The position numbers and the translations under genes are program-made. Under the pieces are notes generated by a model, which was not told the DNA's origin, made no database searches, and saw nothing but the letters and a program-made list of their open reading frames with translations. Source: Ahaetulla prasina (taxonomy: Eukaryota; Chordata; Lepidosauria; Squamata; Colubridae). Taken from it: a DNA stretch of 64,000 nucleotides. The stretch is from the NCBI RefSeq assembly GCF_028640845.1, contig NC_080544.1:57302711-57366710 (forward strand). The letters are read 5' to 3'. Positions 32,867 to 45,480 of this stretch are shown piece by piece (the first letter of the stretch is position 1; every line of letters starts with the position of its first letter).

Positions 32867-33374
32867 CAGTGGTAGTCAACTGGTCCCTACTGCCCACTAG
32901 TGGGCGTTTCAGCTTTCATGGTGGGCAATAGGGTTTTTTCCGATACTGAAGCATTTCCCTTTTTTTTTAATTTAATTGACTTTTAAAAAAAATTCCATAG
33001 CATTATTTAAAAACATTTTCATTAGGTTTTCATAAAATTTCCTGTGACAATTTAAATTTCTGAAAATATACTATTTATATCGCCCGTGCATAAGTTTAGT
33101 TCGCATTGCGTAAGTGAAACTAAATGGCGCTATAGTGCGACCGCAAATAAAAGAGCCTCATCCCAGAATAGCTCGCGCATCTCCCCCAACACCACCCAGC
33201 TGTAACAGACAAGCAGAGCTGGTAGCTGGCGCCCCCCCCAAAACCCAGTCCACAATGTGCGAGAGGCATGCACAGATGATGATACATGGTACATTAATGT
33301 GGAACCAGTGGGTGGTTAGAAAATTTTACTACTAACAGAGATACAAAAAGGTATAAAAAGGTTGACTACCCCTG
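32867..33374. mobile_element. Non-autonomous hAT (ends CAGTGGTAGTCAAC)
   Basis: The ends 'cagtggtagtcaactgg' and 'aaggttgactacccctg' are inverted repeats with a perfect 8-bp duplication ctttaaac (32859-32866, 33375-33382). The interior keeps a 'cactagtgggcgttt' block on the left and 'ggaaccagtgggtggttag' on the right. The style recalls hATs that spread between vertebrates horizontally, but I cannot confirm the family. Confidence 0.92.
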
Positions 33375-33477
33375 CTTTAAACAATAAGGATATTTTGATT
33401 TTTTAAAGTGCCCTTTCTTCCTATTATCATAATTCTGTGTTCTACAGCATTATGACTCTAGGAGATATCCTATAGGC

Positions 33478-33656
33478 CAGAGAGCCCTGACCTTTTTGGG
33501 CACCATGGACCAGTTCCATGGAGAGAGGTTTTTCCATGGACCAGAGGGAATATGGTTTTGTATGCTGCCTATATCAAGTGGATGGGACTTTGCTTCTTTG
33601 TGCAGCCCAGTTTCTGGCATCCTGCCAGTCCATAGGCCATATGTTGAGGACCCCTG
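33478..33656. mobile_element. Small non-autonomous hAT
   Basis: The ends 'cagagagccctgaccttttt' and 'catatgttgaggacccctg' and the perfect duplication ctataggc (33470-33477, 33657-33664) define a 179-bp element. Confidence 0.88.
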
Positions 33657-33664
33657 CTATAGGC

Positions 33665-34951
33665 CATTTTTTCTTTTGTTTTTCTCCTCAAAATGTCTAG
33701 GTGTATAAACATGGAAAATTAATATTCCAAAACAGTCTCATGATCTTCAAGAAAACTTTCAGCACCAATCCTTCTTGACTATAAATTCTTTTCTCAAAAA
33801 AGGACAAACGAGGCGTGTCAAAACATAATCAGAGTCACTCCAAGAGTGAAATGGGCAATATGTTAAATTGATAGATAAATAAATAAATAATGTTGGAAGG
33901 TACTAAAGGATTTCTGCATGAATAGAAAATCAACATAGCTTTCCAAGCTAGCATTAAATGTTTGTCAGCCATGAATGGCAGCGTGCCAGGAAGAATTATA
34001 AGGCTGAGGGGAAAAAAGTGTAGGGAGGATCCTTTTTTTAATCTTCATTGTCAGCTCAATTGTCTAATAAACAAACATTTTTCCGACAATGCTTTATCAA
34101 AAAATAAGAAACTACTGTAGAAGTCCAATTCAGCTGTGATTCATCCCCCATACGCCAAAAAAAATCTGTATTCTTGAGTTATAAAAAGATTGAGGCAATC
34201 TCCTGGAGATTCTGACATGGCTTGGAAAATGACTCAGCCCTCCACTGCTTATACAAAACCAGAAAGAACTTTGGGGAGACAATTTTTAATGTGATGTTTC
34301 TATTTTAAGTCATTTCAGTGTGACTTATTCGCTAAGCACATTTAGAAAGAGTAATTAGACTTTCCATGTGGATTCATTGGAAAATTGTAAGAAATATAAA
34401 TATGTGGCTTTGTCAATGATGCTATGCTAAATGCTCACGTGTAAGGCCCCCTTACATCCGCTCCAATAGGTACAATCAAAATATAGGCAGTTATGCTAAT
34501 TTGTTAATAAATAAGTCTACAATCTTGTGCTCCCAAAGTTTGTTATGGATGGCCATTCAACTTTACAGTTATTCACTTTACAGAAGAATAAAGTGACATA
34601 CAGAGCAGTCATTATTAACTGAAACAAATGAATTTTAATTGAACTTGCAAATACATGAAATCGATTTGATTTGATTTGATTTGGATCTGCCCATGAGTTG
34701 CACACATTATTCAAAAGCCAATTGGAGTAATGCACTAAAAAAAGATTGCATAGCCCTGAATTCTATGAAAGGAAAGGTTACTTGACAGATATAAAATGAA
34801 CACAAGGAAAACTGAGAATCCTTCTTAATATGAGGGGGAAATGAGATATAACATAGCAGGAGAACAATACTTCTGAAATAGACACGAACTGAAAAAGCAC
34901 AAAGAAGATAGGAAGAAGAAGGAGAATTGTGTCTTGCTTATTCCTACACAC
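33665..34951. other. Unassigned; (GATTT)4 at 34663-34683
   Basis: No element ends or coding motif recognised. Confidence 0.4.
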
Positions 34952-35042
34952 AGAGAGACAGAGAAAAAGAAGGAGAGAGAGAAAGAGAGAGAGAGAAACA
35001 GACAGAGAGACAGAGAGACAGACAGAGAGAGACAGAGAGAGC
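34952..35042. repeat. GA/GACA-rich low-complexity tract
   Basis: Irregular purine-rich repeats; the open frames across it are compositional. Confidence 0.9.
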
Positions 35043-35202
35043 TCTACTTTTGTGATTTCTGCTAAATGCCCATCCAGCTGGGGCAAATGGAGCAGCTGGA
35101 ATAAACCATGCTAGCCTTTATCTCTCTCTCAATATCACTTTCTCAAGCCATCTGCCTGGAAAGTATCACTCGTAATACAGAAAGCAGAAAATCCTCCTGG
35201 AG

Positions 35203-35328
35203 CAGGGCTGTCAAACTTGCGGCCTATGATACATCAAGTGCTGGCCATGCCCATGCTTGGTTTAGCAAAGGGGGGAGTCCCGATGCATCACATGACACTG
35301 CTGTGATGACAAAAGTTTGACGCCCCTG
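35203..35328. mobile_element. Small non-autonomous hAT
   Basis: The ends 'cagggctgtcaaacttgcgg' and 'aaaagtttgacgcccctg' and the perfect duplication tcctggag (35195-35202, 35329-35336) define a 126-bp element. Confidence 0.92.
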
Positions 35329-35336
35329 TCCTGGAG

Positions 35337-37002
35337 GCTTCGGATCCAGCAATAACATCACTTGAGCTCCAAAGGAAGCACACTGTGTTGTTATGTACCA
35401 TTACTTGACTGGGAATAAGAAAAGTAGCAAAATGTTCACCTGTATGTTTCAAATATAAAATAGTTCCTTGCAGCTCTGTACTAACATATTTAACATGGTA
35501 TCAGTTATCATTTCTTTCATATATCTAAATATCAGATATTGATTTTATTTCTTTACAACAAATGTTCTGTTCAACGAGTCACATTTCATATTTCAATTAT
35601 ATCTAATGTATGAATTTCCAAGATGTTATCACTTCAATTGTATATGCAATATAAAAACCAGTGTTTAAACTATACTCTTTTTGCCTAGTTATTGAGTTTT
35701 TAATTGTGATTACGCAGCTCTCTCTCTCTCTGTGAGTCATATTGATTGAAGGGTCTAATTATGATCCCATGAGACATATTCTATTCTTTCTGAACTAGCC
35801 AGTTGATCAGCACAAATTATCCTGCTTTAAAAAGCACTTCGGAATTTGTCTATTAAAACAGCATGATCACGATAGTAAGAGGTCAGAGTTTCACCCTATG
35901 AGAAAGGGCTGAAAGAATTGCTCCAAAAGGCAGATAAAAAAAATATTCTATCAAAATAATAAAAAGTCATTCAAGTGAAGCTCAGTTCCTTGTGACCAAA
36001 AGTTTTCTTAGCATCAGTCTGTAACAGCTTGCCAGCACTTTCTTCTAGAATGTTCCTTTCAGTTTCTCAATCCATTTTATAGTCCTGGGATGACCTGGAA
36101 ATTGATCCAACTCTGCTTTTCTCAGCTAAGTGTTGCCCTTTGCTAGGAAAGGCTCTCTTATAACATACTTGTAAAGCTAGTGTCTCCTTCAAGTTGTCAA
36201 CTTCAGTTGAGTGTCCACCGGGAAAATTGAAAAAGAGAGATGAAAGCTATGATGTATGATCAAAGACCCTGATTTACATTTATCACATGGTCATGGTTTG
36301 CCATTAGGGCCTCTGGGATACTTTTAATTTTCTAGTCTGCCTACAATCCCAACATTATCTAAAGGAACCTCATTCACATACAAGGTCTGACATAGGTAAG
36401 TATCCCTTACCTAAGTTAGAAAATAAGAAAATATATTATAAAATTAGCAACTATTGAATCAAAAACTGAATTTAGCATCTATGTTGTTGATTTTGGAGCA
36501 TAAGCAGACATGCAATACAAACTCCAATGAAAATCAGAAACAGAGCACACAACATGTGATAGGTCCCAGAACCATTGTTTAGCAGACACAGGAAACAGAA
36601 GCATCTTAATCTAGAAGCCCCAGTTGAGAAACCACTTAGCAAAAGGTGGTGTATATAGCACATTTTCACTTTCTGATTATATATCTAATATCTGGGCTGC
36701 AATATTTATATGGCCACTAAATGGCAGCAAAGAGATACAGAAAACACAACAGGGATGGGATTTAAACAGTCAAGAAAATATTGCTTGAGAATACAACTTG
36801 AAATTGTTGTCCTCGTTATAGTCTTAAAATGTTTCGCTTTCATTGAAGTCAATAAGCAAATATGGTCCTAAATATCTGACATATAGTTCCAAGGGAATCT
36901 CAGTTTGATTCTTTTAAACCAGATTAGGACTTTTTCTTTAAGGCCCAGTTGTAAATAATAATAAATATTTCAACAGATTTCTCACCTGTTATTCTATGTT
37001 AG
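35337..37002. other. Unassigned
   Basis: No element ends or coding motif recognised. Confidence 0.4.
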
Positions 37003-37010
37003 AGACAGAG

Positions 37011-37207
37011 CAGTGGTGGGCTTGTTCCGGTTCAGACCGGTTCGGGAAAACTGGTAGTTGCAACTAGCAGCCGGGCCCACCCAATTGCCATGGCGCTATC
37101 ATGTCCTATACAATCACCGGTTTTTCAATGCCGTACCCATGCTTGCACTCGCTCACATTTTTGGTTCCGGGCGAACAGGTTGTTACAGTATGTGACACCC
37201 ACCTCGG
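37011..37207. mobile_element. Small hAT, related to family B ends
   Basis: It starts 'cagtggtgggcttgttccgg' and ends 'tatgtgacacccacctcgg'. The flanks agacagag (37003-37010) and ggacagag (37208-37215) match at 7 of 8 bases. Confidence 0.7.
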
Positions 37208-37215
37208 GGACAGAG

Positions 37216-39734
37216 CATAGGTTATCCTGCTCCAGCCTGTCAACTGGTTGCAAGTTGCTTCTATATGGAATGAGACAGAATGTCATTTTGTACTTTTGAT
37301 CCACCCATCAAATCGTCCCATTTCCTCTGCTAGAACAATCTCTCTGTTAAATAATTCTATGTATGTGCTACATCAAGATTTTAAACTCAGTGTCACCCAT
37401 CACACTTTGCCACTGTGGATTTATATTTTGGTGCCCATACATTCCAACCTCTTCCATACTGCAGTACATTTCAGAATTCAAGATAGTTTCATGTTTCTCG
37501 GTCTTCAGCACCAGTTTTAATTGAGATCCATAAACAATCCCCTCGGACAAATTAACAGGGAGAAAATGCTGGCAGTGTTGGCAGTTCAATTCAATCTGCA
37601 CAATTTCTGCTGAGGATCAGTAGATCTGGAAAAGTAGCTGCAAGGAGTTCACAGAAACTTTAATTTTCTTTCAATTCCCTTTAGGATATTAAATCTAAAG
37701 AGTCTCTAGAACCTTAGTGCTTTTTATTATTCTCTTTTTTTCCCCTTTTGTCTCCCTTTATAAACTCAAGATGGAGTAAACCCTGTGTTGCACTTCTGTG
37801 GAATATTAGGAATATGTACCAATGTAGCTTTATTAGTTCTCATAATGCCATCAGTGTTTTGTTTTGTTTTGTTTTGTTTTGTTACATTTATATAATTTAC
37901 ATTTACATTTATACATTTAGTGTTAAATCTTTTTTTTTCTTGGAGATTAAAAAAACAGTGCAATAGATTTATTTCTAGTGATATGTAATGTGAATTCCAT
38001 TAACAGTCTAGAGGCTTAAAAAAAACATGGTCTCATAGTGTTGCTACAGGAAAATATAATAAGACAAAAGATGAAGCTAAGATAACAGAAAGTTTTATAT
38101 ATGTTTATTCAGTAGTAAGTATTATTCAGATCAATGGAATATATACTTAAATAGGTGAGAATTAAAATATAGTCTAAGATTAGAATTCTGAACATACGTA
38201 GTTTGAAGAAATACCACCTCCATAAACACAATTTATTTCTCAATAGACATATGTCTATTGACTGCAATATTAAAACATTAGATGTGGAACTGTATTTTCT
38301 AGCATTTTTTCCTCAAAATTTAGAAAGGATTTTCATTCAAATCTATATATCCTGACAAAATTAGAAATTATATTTATTCCTATGAAATGAAATTTACAAA
38401 ATACATAAAAGTTCATCCATATAGCACCAATCTCACATCACAGAATGGAATCTGGAATTCTTAAGCTTAACAGAGAAACAGCAATCTGTGATATTAAAAA
38501 CAAAACATGACATCATTGGGCAACATTAAATAAGATGGCTTGAAACCAAATTGATCTAGAAGAAAAAAATCCCTAACAATACAAGGGATTCAAATCATTC
38601 AAAAACTGTTACTATTGTCTTTAAAATAACACAACCATATCATATTGATGGATATATGGACACAACCATATCCATATTGATGGATATACTCAAGAGATTT
38701 TCTGAAAACACTGTCAATGAAGTAATAATTTTAATGGACTAATTGGACTAGTTAAAAAGGCAACAGCACTATGGAAATACAAAGTGCATTGGTTCTTAGA
38801 GAATGGTTGATTTACTATGATTGGAAGTTTAAAAAAAAAATAACAGGAAGCTTCCTCAGAAACACCATAGCCTGCTGTTGATGAAAACACATGTCACAAC
38901 AAATGAGTTTAAAGACTACAGTTCTGTATTTTCCATTTATCTGAGAAAATCTTTATTGAGTTCCCTAGGCCCTTGAAGTAAACATTTCAATTCACACCAT
39001 GCAGTTTTGTGAAGACATTTTTTCTCCTTTTCAGATATTCTGAATTTATATATGTCTTTGCCACATAATGTTATCATTTTCTTATTTATGTTTCAAAGGA
39101 AATTTGAAATAAAAAAAAGAAAACACATTGTGATGTTCATTCCATAAACAATAATTTTTAACAGAACTATAAATACACAGGAGGTTTCCATATCACTCGC
39201 TATTTATGTCATTACTTACCAACTGTTATGTAAGTAAAGCTCAAACAGTATATAAACTGCTATTCATCAGACAAGTAAGGAAAGATCTCATCAAAGGAAT
39301 ATGATTTTTTTGTAGAATGTCCATTAAATTGTTTTAAATTTGAAATATTTGGAGGTTGACCACATTGAGAAAAACTAAATTAGCTTGGAATCCATTTGAG
39401 GAATATGTGAATATGAATAATGAAATCTCAGCATGTTCACAAAGGAAGTTTAGTGGAAAACCTTCCTCTTCCTTCTATCTCATAAATCAATTCCTTTCTG
39501 CTTATTGTTATTTTGATAATTATTTCTAATTGCACAGTATCTCTGCTAAACATGACAATTTCTATAATTTGGATTGATAAAGTATGGACTTCCTGTCAAA
39601 GAGAGAGGTATAGCATAGTCATTGACCATCAAAAAATGGGATAGTACAATCATGTCCCTTCACTACACCAATAAATAAACACTAAGGCTGTTGGTAAAGT
39701 TAATGCATATTTAAAATAAAATTGAAGCACATTT
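37216..39734. other. Unassigned; (TTTTG)n at 37856-37882
   Basis: Besides the pentamer array, a 30-bp unit around 'caaccatatc.atattgatgg' is tandemly duplicated at 38631-38690. Nothing else recognised. Confidence 0.4.
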
Positions 39735-40262
39735 AGTCCATTCTATTGTTGCTGTATAGTCACAAAGTCATGCTCTTCATGACCCCATGATATACAGCAC
39801 ACGAGGCCTCCACTCTCTTCCAGAGTTTGCCCAAACCCATGCCCACTGCACTGATGACACTATCCAACCATCTCATCCTCTGCTGTCCTCTTTGCCTTTT
39901 ACCTCCAATCTTTCCCAACATCAGGCATTTTCAAATGAATCCTCTATTCTCATTTGGTGGTAAATATATTTGAGCTTCAGCTTCATTATCTGTCCTTCCA
40001 AAAAACAATCAAGGTCAGTTTCCTTTAGGATTGACTGATTTGATTTCCTGCAGTCCAAGACACTTTTAAGAGCCTTCACCAACATCACAATTCGAAAGCA
40101 TCAGTTCTTCAATGCTCAGCCTTCCTTATGGTGCAACTCTCACAGCCAAACTTTATTACTGGGGAAACTATAACTTTGACTATATGGACCTTTGTCGGCA
40201 AGATAATTTTTTTAAATATGCTGTCTAGGTTTACTATAGCCTTCCTTCCAATTGATTCCAGC
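39735..40262 (-). mobile_element. BovB/RTE LINE fragment, antisense
   Basis: The + strand shows blocks such as 'catgaccccatg', 'ccatctcatcctctgctgtc', 'aggattgactgatttgattt' and 'tttgactatatggacctttg', in the order I recall for antisense BovB-type RTE elements. No intact frame remains. Confidence 0.7.
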
Positions 40263-40289
40263 ACAGTAGTTTGCTATACTCAAATCATT

Positions 40290-40310
40290 ACACACACACA
40301 CACACACACA
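40290..40310. repeat. (CA)n microsatellite
   Basis: About ten CA units. Confidence 0.95.
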
Positions 40311-41993
40311 GCATGATTCAGTTGCTTTATCTGCATTGGATTTATTATTTGGCTTTTGGAAATCAGTAGACTTCTCACTAGCTCCATTTCTAATCCACTG
40401 TGATAATAGTAAAGAATGCATAAAAGTCAATTTATCCGACAGTATAGGTGTAATGAGAATCATTCATGAAGTTCATTGAATTAAGGAGCCACTTATAACA
40501 TAATTTCCAACAATGTAAAATTAGCTGGCTTAGAGATGATGCAGTACGACAACATACAATACTTTTCACTTTACAATTCATTATTTTATCCTTTGATGAA
40601 AAAAGGGGGGTACTGGCTTATTTCAAAAGCTTGTGAAACGGTTTGATCTTTGTCTCCATAAATCACTGTTGCTGTTTGTGCTGGATACGTGGCTAGCCGA
40701 GCATTTAATATATTGTTTTGTCTTTATTTATATGAAACACTGCATAATATTGGCATGTCTGCAGCAGCTTTCAACCCTAGCCAATGGACAAGAACAAATC
40801 CAATAGCAACTGTGCTGTCAGAGACATGATAGATTCCTGTTGCTGGGGAAAGTTGCCCTTTCCTTGCTTCAGTTGTCTTCATTCTGCCCTTTTGCTTCAT
40901 CATTTTGTCTTTGTCCCTCTTGCCTCTATCAACCATCCCTTGCCTTTGCCATCTTCTTTCCTGTTACTTTTTCCCCAGTCTCATTACCTTCAACTGTATT
41001 CTCTGCCAATCTTTTCAGTGCCTTTGAGTACTTGTGCTCATAATCCACAAAATATCACTCTTTCTTCATTGATGTTAAGATTAGTATTCATTGACAGGGC
41101 CCTTGTATATATTAGTGGGCTGCTTGGTAGGGATAGGCGTTCTTTTCAGATTTGCACAGATGATGAAGTCTATTTACATATTATTTCATCACATTTCCAG
41201 TTCAATCAATTGACCATGGGGATAAATTGATTGATCATATATTCTCATTATTATGCTCCTGACAAAAATCTAGATTTACCAGTGACCCAAAAGGTGTCCT
41301 AGCATTTCTTCATGGTTGAGTAGTGACTGCAAATTTGGAATCATATAACATCTTTAAACCTGATTAACTTGATTAACATTGGTTAGGAAAACATGCACAT
41401 TTCTCAAATACTTTTAGATCTACTATATTATATTATGTTTGTATCTCATAGTAATTTCCCACTCCTAGCCTTTCTAAAACTCAGTAGACTTTGGTAAAAG
41501 AAAAGACCCACAATGATAATCCAGTTTATTTTTTCTGTATTAAGCTTTAAAGGATTGATAGGAAATCTGTCATCCTCAGATGTCGTTCGATTCCAGGTCT
41601 CATTGCAGCTGTCACTACTGACAGTGGTCAGGGATGGCAGTCTAAAAATATTCAGAGGTTAAAAGATCCTCAGCTGAACTAAACCTTGCTTATGAGGCTT
41701 AGAAAAGAAAAGTGCCTGTTCTGGATTAAACTTGATAAAATCATTGGGAGGAAAGTTTAAAGCAATAGTAAACTATCACACACTGTCAAAACATAGTGCA
41801 GATCTCACATTAAACATGATAGTCTGGGTAAATGACTGCCTTGTTGTGATTTTCTGACCATTCTGTGAAAAAAAAGATGGAAGCCTTTTGGAGAAATGTG
41901 GAAATAACTGCAAAGTCATGCAGATGTCATCAAGGGAAGAGTGGCATAACTTAGTCTGAGAAAAGAGAAGTGTGAGAAAGAAACTCAAACCAC
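40311..41993. other. Unassigned
   Basis: A 148-codon frame at 40784-41230 (+) is leucine/serine-rich, shows no motif I recognise, and has no splice or element context; I treat it as chance. Confidence 0.4.
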
Positions 41994-41998
41994 CCTAT

Positions 41999-42573
41999 TG
42001 TTGTGTCCTCCTCGCCTCCGTCCGAACGATGGCTTAATTAGCCGGCTCTTATCAACTCTGGCAGCAAAAGAGCCAGCGTCTGCCAAGAGCCCTCATTAGC
42101 TGCCAAGACGCTGGTGAGTCACAACCTTCAGCTCGAGTCAATCCGCGGATTTGCCTGATACAAAGAGACATACCAGCTCTTGCTGCCTTTTATATCCTGT
42201 GCGGTGTGGCTCCATGACTCAGCACTTCCTAGGCCTGCCCCTCCCCTGCTTCTGTTGTTCTCTTCTCTCCTGCCTACAAAACCTGGGATTGAGCCAAGCC
42301 TGACTGCTGTCAGCTGGGTCTGCAGGCATGGCCTGGGGGTGGAAAGAGTCAGGAGAAGGAGGCCTCGTTATCTCTTTCACTTGGCCTGCTTCTGGCTCCT
42401 GGAGCTGAGCCAGGGAGGCTGGTGCTTCCGAGGTAAGTCCTGATGGCCCTTCCCCCTCACTGTCCAAATCACTTTCTGGCTGCAGGCCCGGCTCCGAGTC
42501 ACTTTCTGGCAGCAGGCCCGGCTCCAAGGCACTTTCCGGCATGGGGCCAGGTTCGGGGGCGGGAGCCACAACA
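41999..42573 (-). mobile_element. Solo LTR
   Basis: It opens TGTTGTG and closes CACAACA, and is flanked by a perfect 5-bp duplication cctat (41994-41998, 42574-42578). A TATAAAA box lies on the minus strand at 42188-42197, so the LTR most likely reads right to left with a long U3. The U3 contains about three 30-bp units around 'ctttctggcagcaggcccgg' (42470-42545), which keep an open frame on the minus strand (42219-42632) with repeated PES/EPGL residues. No internal retroviral or Ty3 coding sequence adjoins, so the element probably recombined to a solo LTR. Family (ERV or Ty3/gypsy) is not determined. Confidence 0.85.
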
Positions 42574-42689
42574 CCTATCTTGAGTTTGTTTTGTATAAAA
42601 GGGACCAGTAGAAAACTTGGGCAGACTTTCAAGATTCTGTTCTTTTACCATACAAGTAAAGTAAAATAACATTCCTGTAATCTTTGGGC

Positions 42690-43490
42690 AGACTGTTACT
42701 TTTTTTATTTATTTTATGTCAAGAATGCATTAGGTAATAAGTATAAACATAGATTTGATACATAAAATAGATACAAATAGAGAAAACATTAGGACAGGGA
42801 CGGTAGGCACGCTGGTGCTCTTATGCATACACAGATCTCTTAGGAATGGGGGTAAGGTCAACAGTAGACAGTCTTAAGTTAAAATTTTGGGGGTTTTGGA
42901 ATGAAACCACAGAGTCAGGTAGTGCATTCCAGGCATTGATCACTCTGTTGCTGAAGTCATATTTTCTGCAATCGAGTTTGGAGTGGTTCACTTTAAGTTT
43001 GTATCTATTGTGTGCTCGTGTATTGTTGTGGTTGAAGCTGAAATAGTCATTGAAAGATAGGACATTGGAACAAATGAGCTACGCTTAGGTCATTCAGAAG
43101 GCAGCATAGTTCTAAGTTTTCTAAGCCCAGAATTTCAAGTCTGGTGGCATAAAGTATTTTGTTGTCAGCAGAGAAGTGGAGGACTCTTCTTGTAAAATAT
43201 TTCTGGACACGTCCAGTTGTATTAATCTCCAATATGTAATGCAGGTTCCAGACAGATGAGCTGTATTTGAAAACTGGTCTAGCAAATGTTTTGTATGCTC
43301 TGGTTAATATTACCGGAGAAGAAGCTACGCAAAATTAGGTTTACAGCTGTTAATGCCTTTTTGGCAATGTTGTTATAGTGAGCTCTGGCACTTAGATCAT
43401 TAGATATGAGTACTCCAAGGTCCTTGACCTAGTGAGGGTCATCTACAAGGTCATGTCCACTCAGCTTGTATTTTGTGTTCTGGTTCTTTT
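42690..43490 (-). mobile_element. CR1/L2-superfamily LINE 3' end (family X), antisense
   Basis: The minus strand reads 'GRVQKYFTRRVLHFSADNKI' and 'RLEILGLENLEL', then the family X 3' UTR ('gcataagagcaccagcgtgc'). It extends further 5' than the other family X copies, to about the RT thumb region ('ARPVFKYSSSVWNL'). Frames are broken. Confidence 0.75.
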
Positions 43491-43783
43491 TACCAGGCCT
43501 GATCTACCTCCAAGATTGCTGGCATCAATCTTTAAAGTCTCATTCTGCTCTCATCAGAGATACAGCGAATCTTGCTTTTGATCTTGGAAATGGTTGGATA
43601 TTTGAGGGATCCTACCAGAACATGTTACCAAGGTACTGTCATGACAGAAACAGCATGTGGATCTCCAACTAACAAAACCTGCACAATACCATGATACAAC
43701 TAACATAGCTAACATTGAGACAAAGCTAACTTACAAAGCTTGCCTCAGCAGACCGATTATTATTACTTTATTCCCATGGAAGC

Positions 43784-44930
43784 TTACCTGAAAAAATTTG
43801 GAGAGGAACATAACTTCAAATTTCTAGCTTTTATGATCCAGCAAGGATTATTTATGGCAAGTTGACTAGTTAAATTTCCTACAGATCACTCCAGGATTGT
43901 CTTTGTCCTTGATCTGTTGAAAGAACTAGCTGCCAAAAGGGCTGTGCCCCTCATTAAAGGCAATGTTCCATTATTGGATAATTACCAGATCTTCATTCAA
44001 AGATTTAGAGCTGTTTACACTGGAGCAATTAGGAGATTCAAAAATTGGAGCAGGAAAATGGCAGAGGCCACGAGCATATATCAGAGTTCCAATTATATGC
44101 CAAAAATATGGAGTGGAATGATCTTGATCAGTCTGACCAGTTGAAAGATGTGTTAATTTATGGGCAATTAGAGAAGTTGAGGCACAGAGAAAATTATAGA
44201 GAAGGAAGATTTTATAGTCTTTCTTCATTCCTATCCACTCTCTTAGTGATCTATTTGGACTCCAGCTGGAGACAACCTGTATAAATGAAGCAATGAAGAC
44301 ATCTGTGACCTCAACATAGAAACAAAAAAGGAGGGACCTTAGTTTATGTTTCTACTGTGGAGTCCATGGCACTTTGCCCCAACTTGCACTGCTAAAGTAC
44401 AGATTTCTGAAGCAATTGCAAAGCACTGCACTCAATCATTAAGTGTCTCAATAAGCTACTAAACTATTCTTCACGAAACCTGTCAAACTTTCCTTCCAAG
44501 AGTTTGGCTGGAAAGCTCTCAGACAAGGAAGGCAAGCTTAGACAGATGATAACATGAAAGCATTTTTATTATATCTATTGAATATCCTGAAGCTTATAAA
44601 TACACCTCTTTGCTTTGTCAGACTCAGGTACAATAGCCAATTTCATGAAATGGGACCACAATCTAGCGATTTAAATTGTCCACACAGTTATTAGAAAAAC
44701 CTATCTTTCTGGAAACAATTTATGGGTAAGCACTTTGAGCTGATCCTAGTTTGCAATGTACAATACCTTTTGAACTGAAAATAAATGATCATATAGAATT
44801 ATTGCCACTCTGTCCCACAAACTCCTGACATATGAGCACAGAATGGGTGCAAACCCATAATCCAGACATCCACTGGAAACAAGGGATGACTTTCAACTCA
44901 GAAGGCTTCCCATTTTTAACTTCTTCCAGA
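43784..44930 (+). pseudogene. Ty3/gypsy retrotransposon gag-protease remnant
   Basis: Pieces of a gag protein read across frames: 'AVPLIKGNVPLLDNYQIFIQ' (about 43938-44000), then 'ENGRGHEHISEFQLYAKNME' and 'WNDLDQSDQL' after a frameshift (about 44050-44145). A broken zinc knuckle, 'CFYCGVHG', lies near 44350-44375. A retropepsin-like 'ALSDSGTIANFM' follows at 44612-44647, with the catalytic D-S-G at 44621-44629. 'HNPDIHWKQGM' near 44855-44890 fits the protease-RT linker. No RT or integrase follows, because an antisense Tc1 transposase begins at about 44935. The gag style is that of vertebrate Sushi/Mart-like Ty3 elements, the group that gave rise to domesticated mammalian genes, but here stops and frameshifts rule out a working gene. 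Confidence 0.7.
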
Positions 44931-44934
44931 GAGA

Positions 44935-45480
44935 GAATCACTGTCTTGTTACATTATCCAATGTCAGCCAAGCTTTAGCTGTCAGACAGATGGTCTCACA
45001 TCTGACTTCTAGAATACTTTGGTATACAGAAGAGTTCATGGTCAACTCAGTGACTGCAAGTTGCCTAGGTCCTGTGACTGCAAAACAAGCCCTAACTATC
45101 ACACGTCCAGCACTGTGCTTGACAGTTGCTATGAGATGTTTGTGCTGATAGGCTGTGTTTGGTTTTCACTAAATATGGCACTGTGCATTATGGCCAAACA
45201 ACTCTACTTCGATCTCATCTGTCCAAAGGACAGTGTTCCAAACGCCTTGTGATTTGCTCAAATGCAACTTTGAAAACCTAAGCTTTGCTGCCATGTTGTT
45301 TTTAGAGAGAAGAGGCTTTCTCCTGGCTACCCTTCCAAGCAAATCATACTTGAGAGTTTTTTTCTAATTGTATTGTCATAAACTTCAACATTTAATTGTA
45401 GGACTGTAGAGTCTGAGATGTAGCTCTTGGATTTCTTGCTATGTCTATGAAAGATTTGGTAGCAGTTCTGAGTGAGCACT
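44935..45480 (-). pseudogene. Tc1-like transposase remnant, antisense
   Basis: On the minus strand the order is: 'YDLLGRVARRKPLLSKNNM' (end of the DNA-binding part, about 45297-45355), 'FSKLHLSKSQGVWNTVLWTD' with the first catalytic Asp (codon at 45217-45219), 'ELFGHNAQ', 'KPNTAYQHKHL', 'ACFAVTGPRQLAVTEL' and 'WLTLDNVTRQ' near the second catalytic Asp (about 44950-44980). Stops and small frameshifts break it. The region of the third catalytic acid is not found; the coding sequence stops where the Ty3/gypsy remnant begins. No inverted repeats were located. Confidence 0.75.

Noticed and set aside
34778..35086. Leu/Ser/Val-repeat minus-strand frame
   Set aside because: Produced by the GA/GACA tract at 34952-35042.
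40784..41230. 148-codon open frame on the + strand
   Set aside because: No domain, biased Leu/Ser/Pro composition from a pyrimidine-rich stretch, and no supporting element or exon context.
42219..42632. Proline/glutamate-rich 137-codon minus-strand frame as a gene
   Set aside because: It lies almost wholly in the solo LTR and is explained by its minisatellite.
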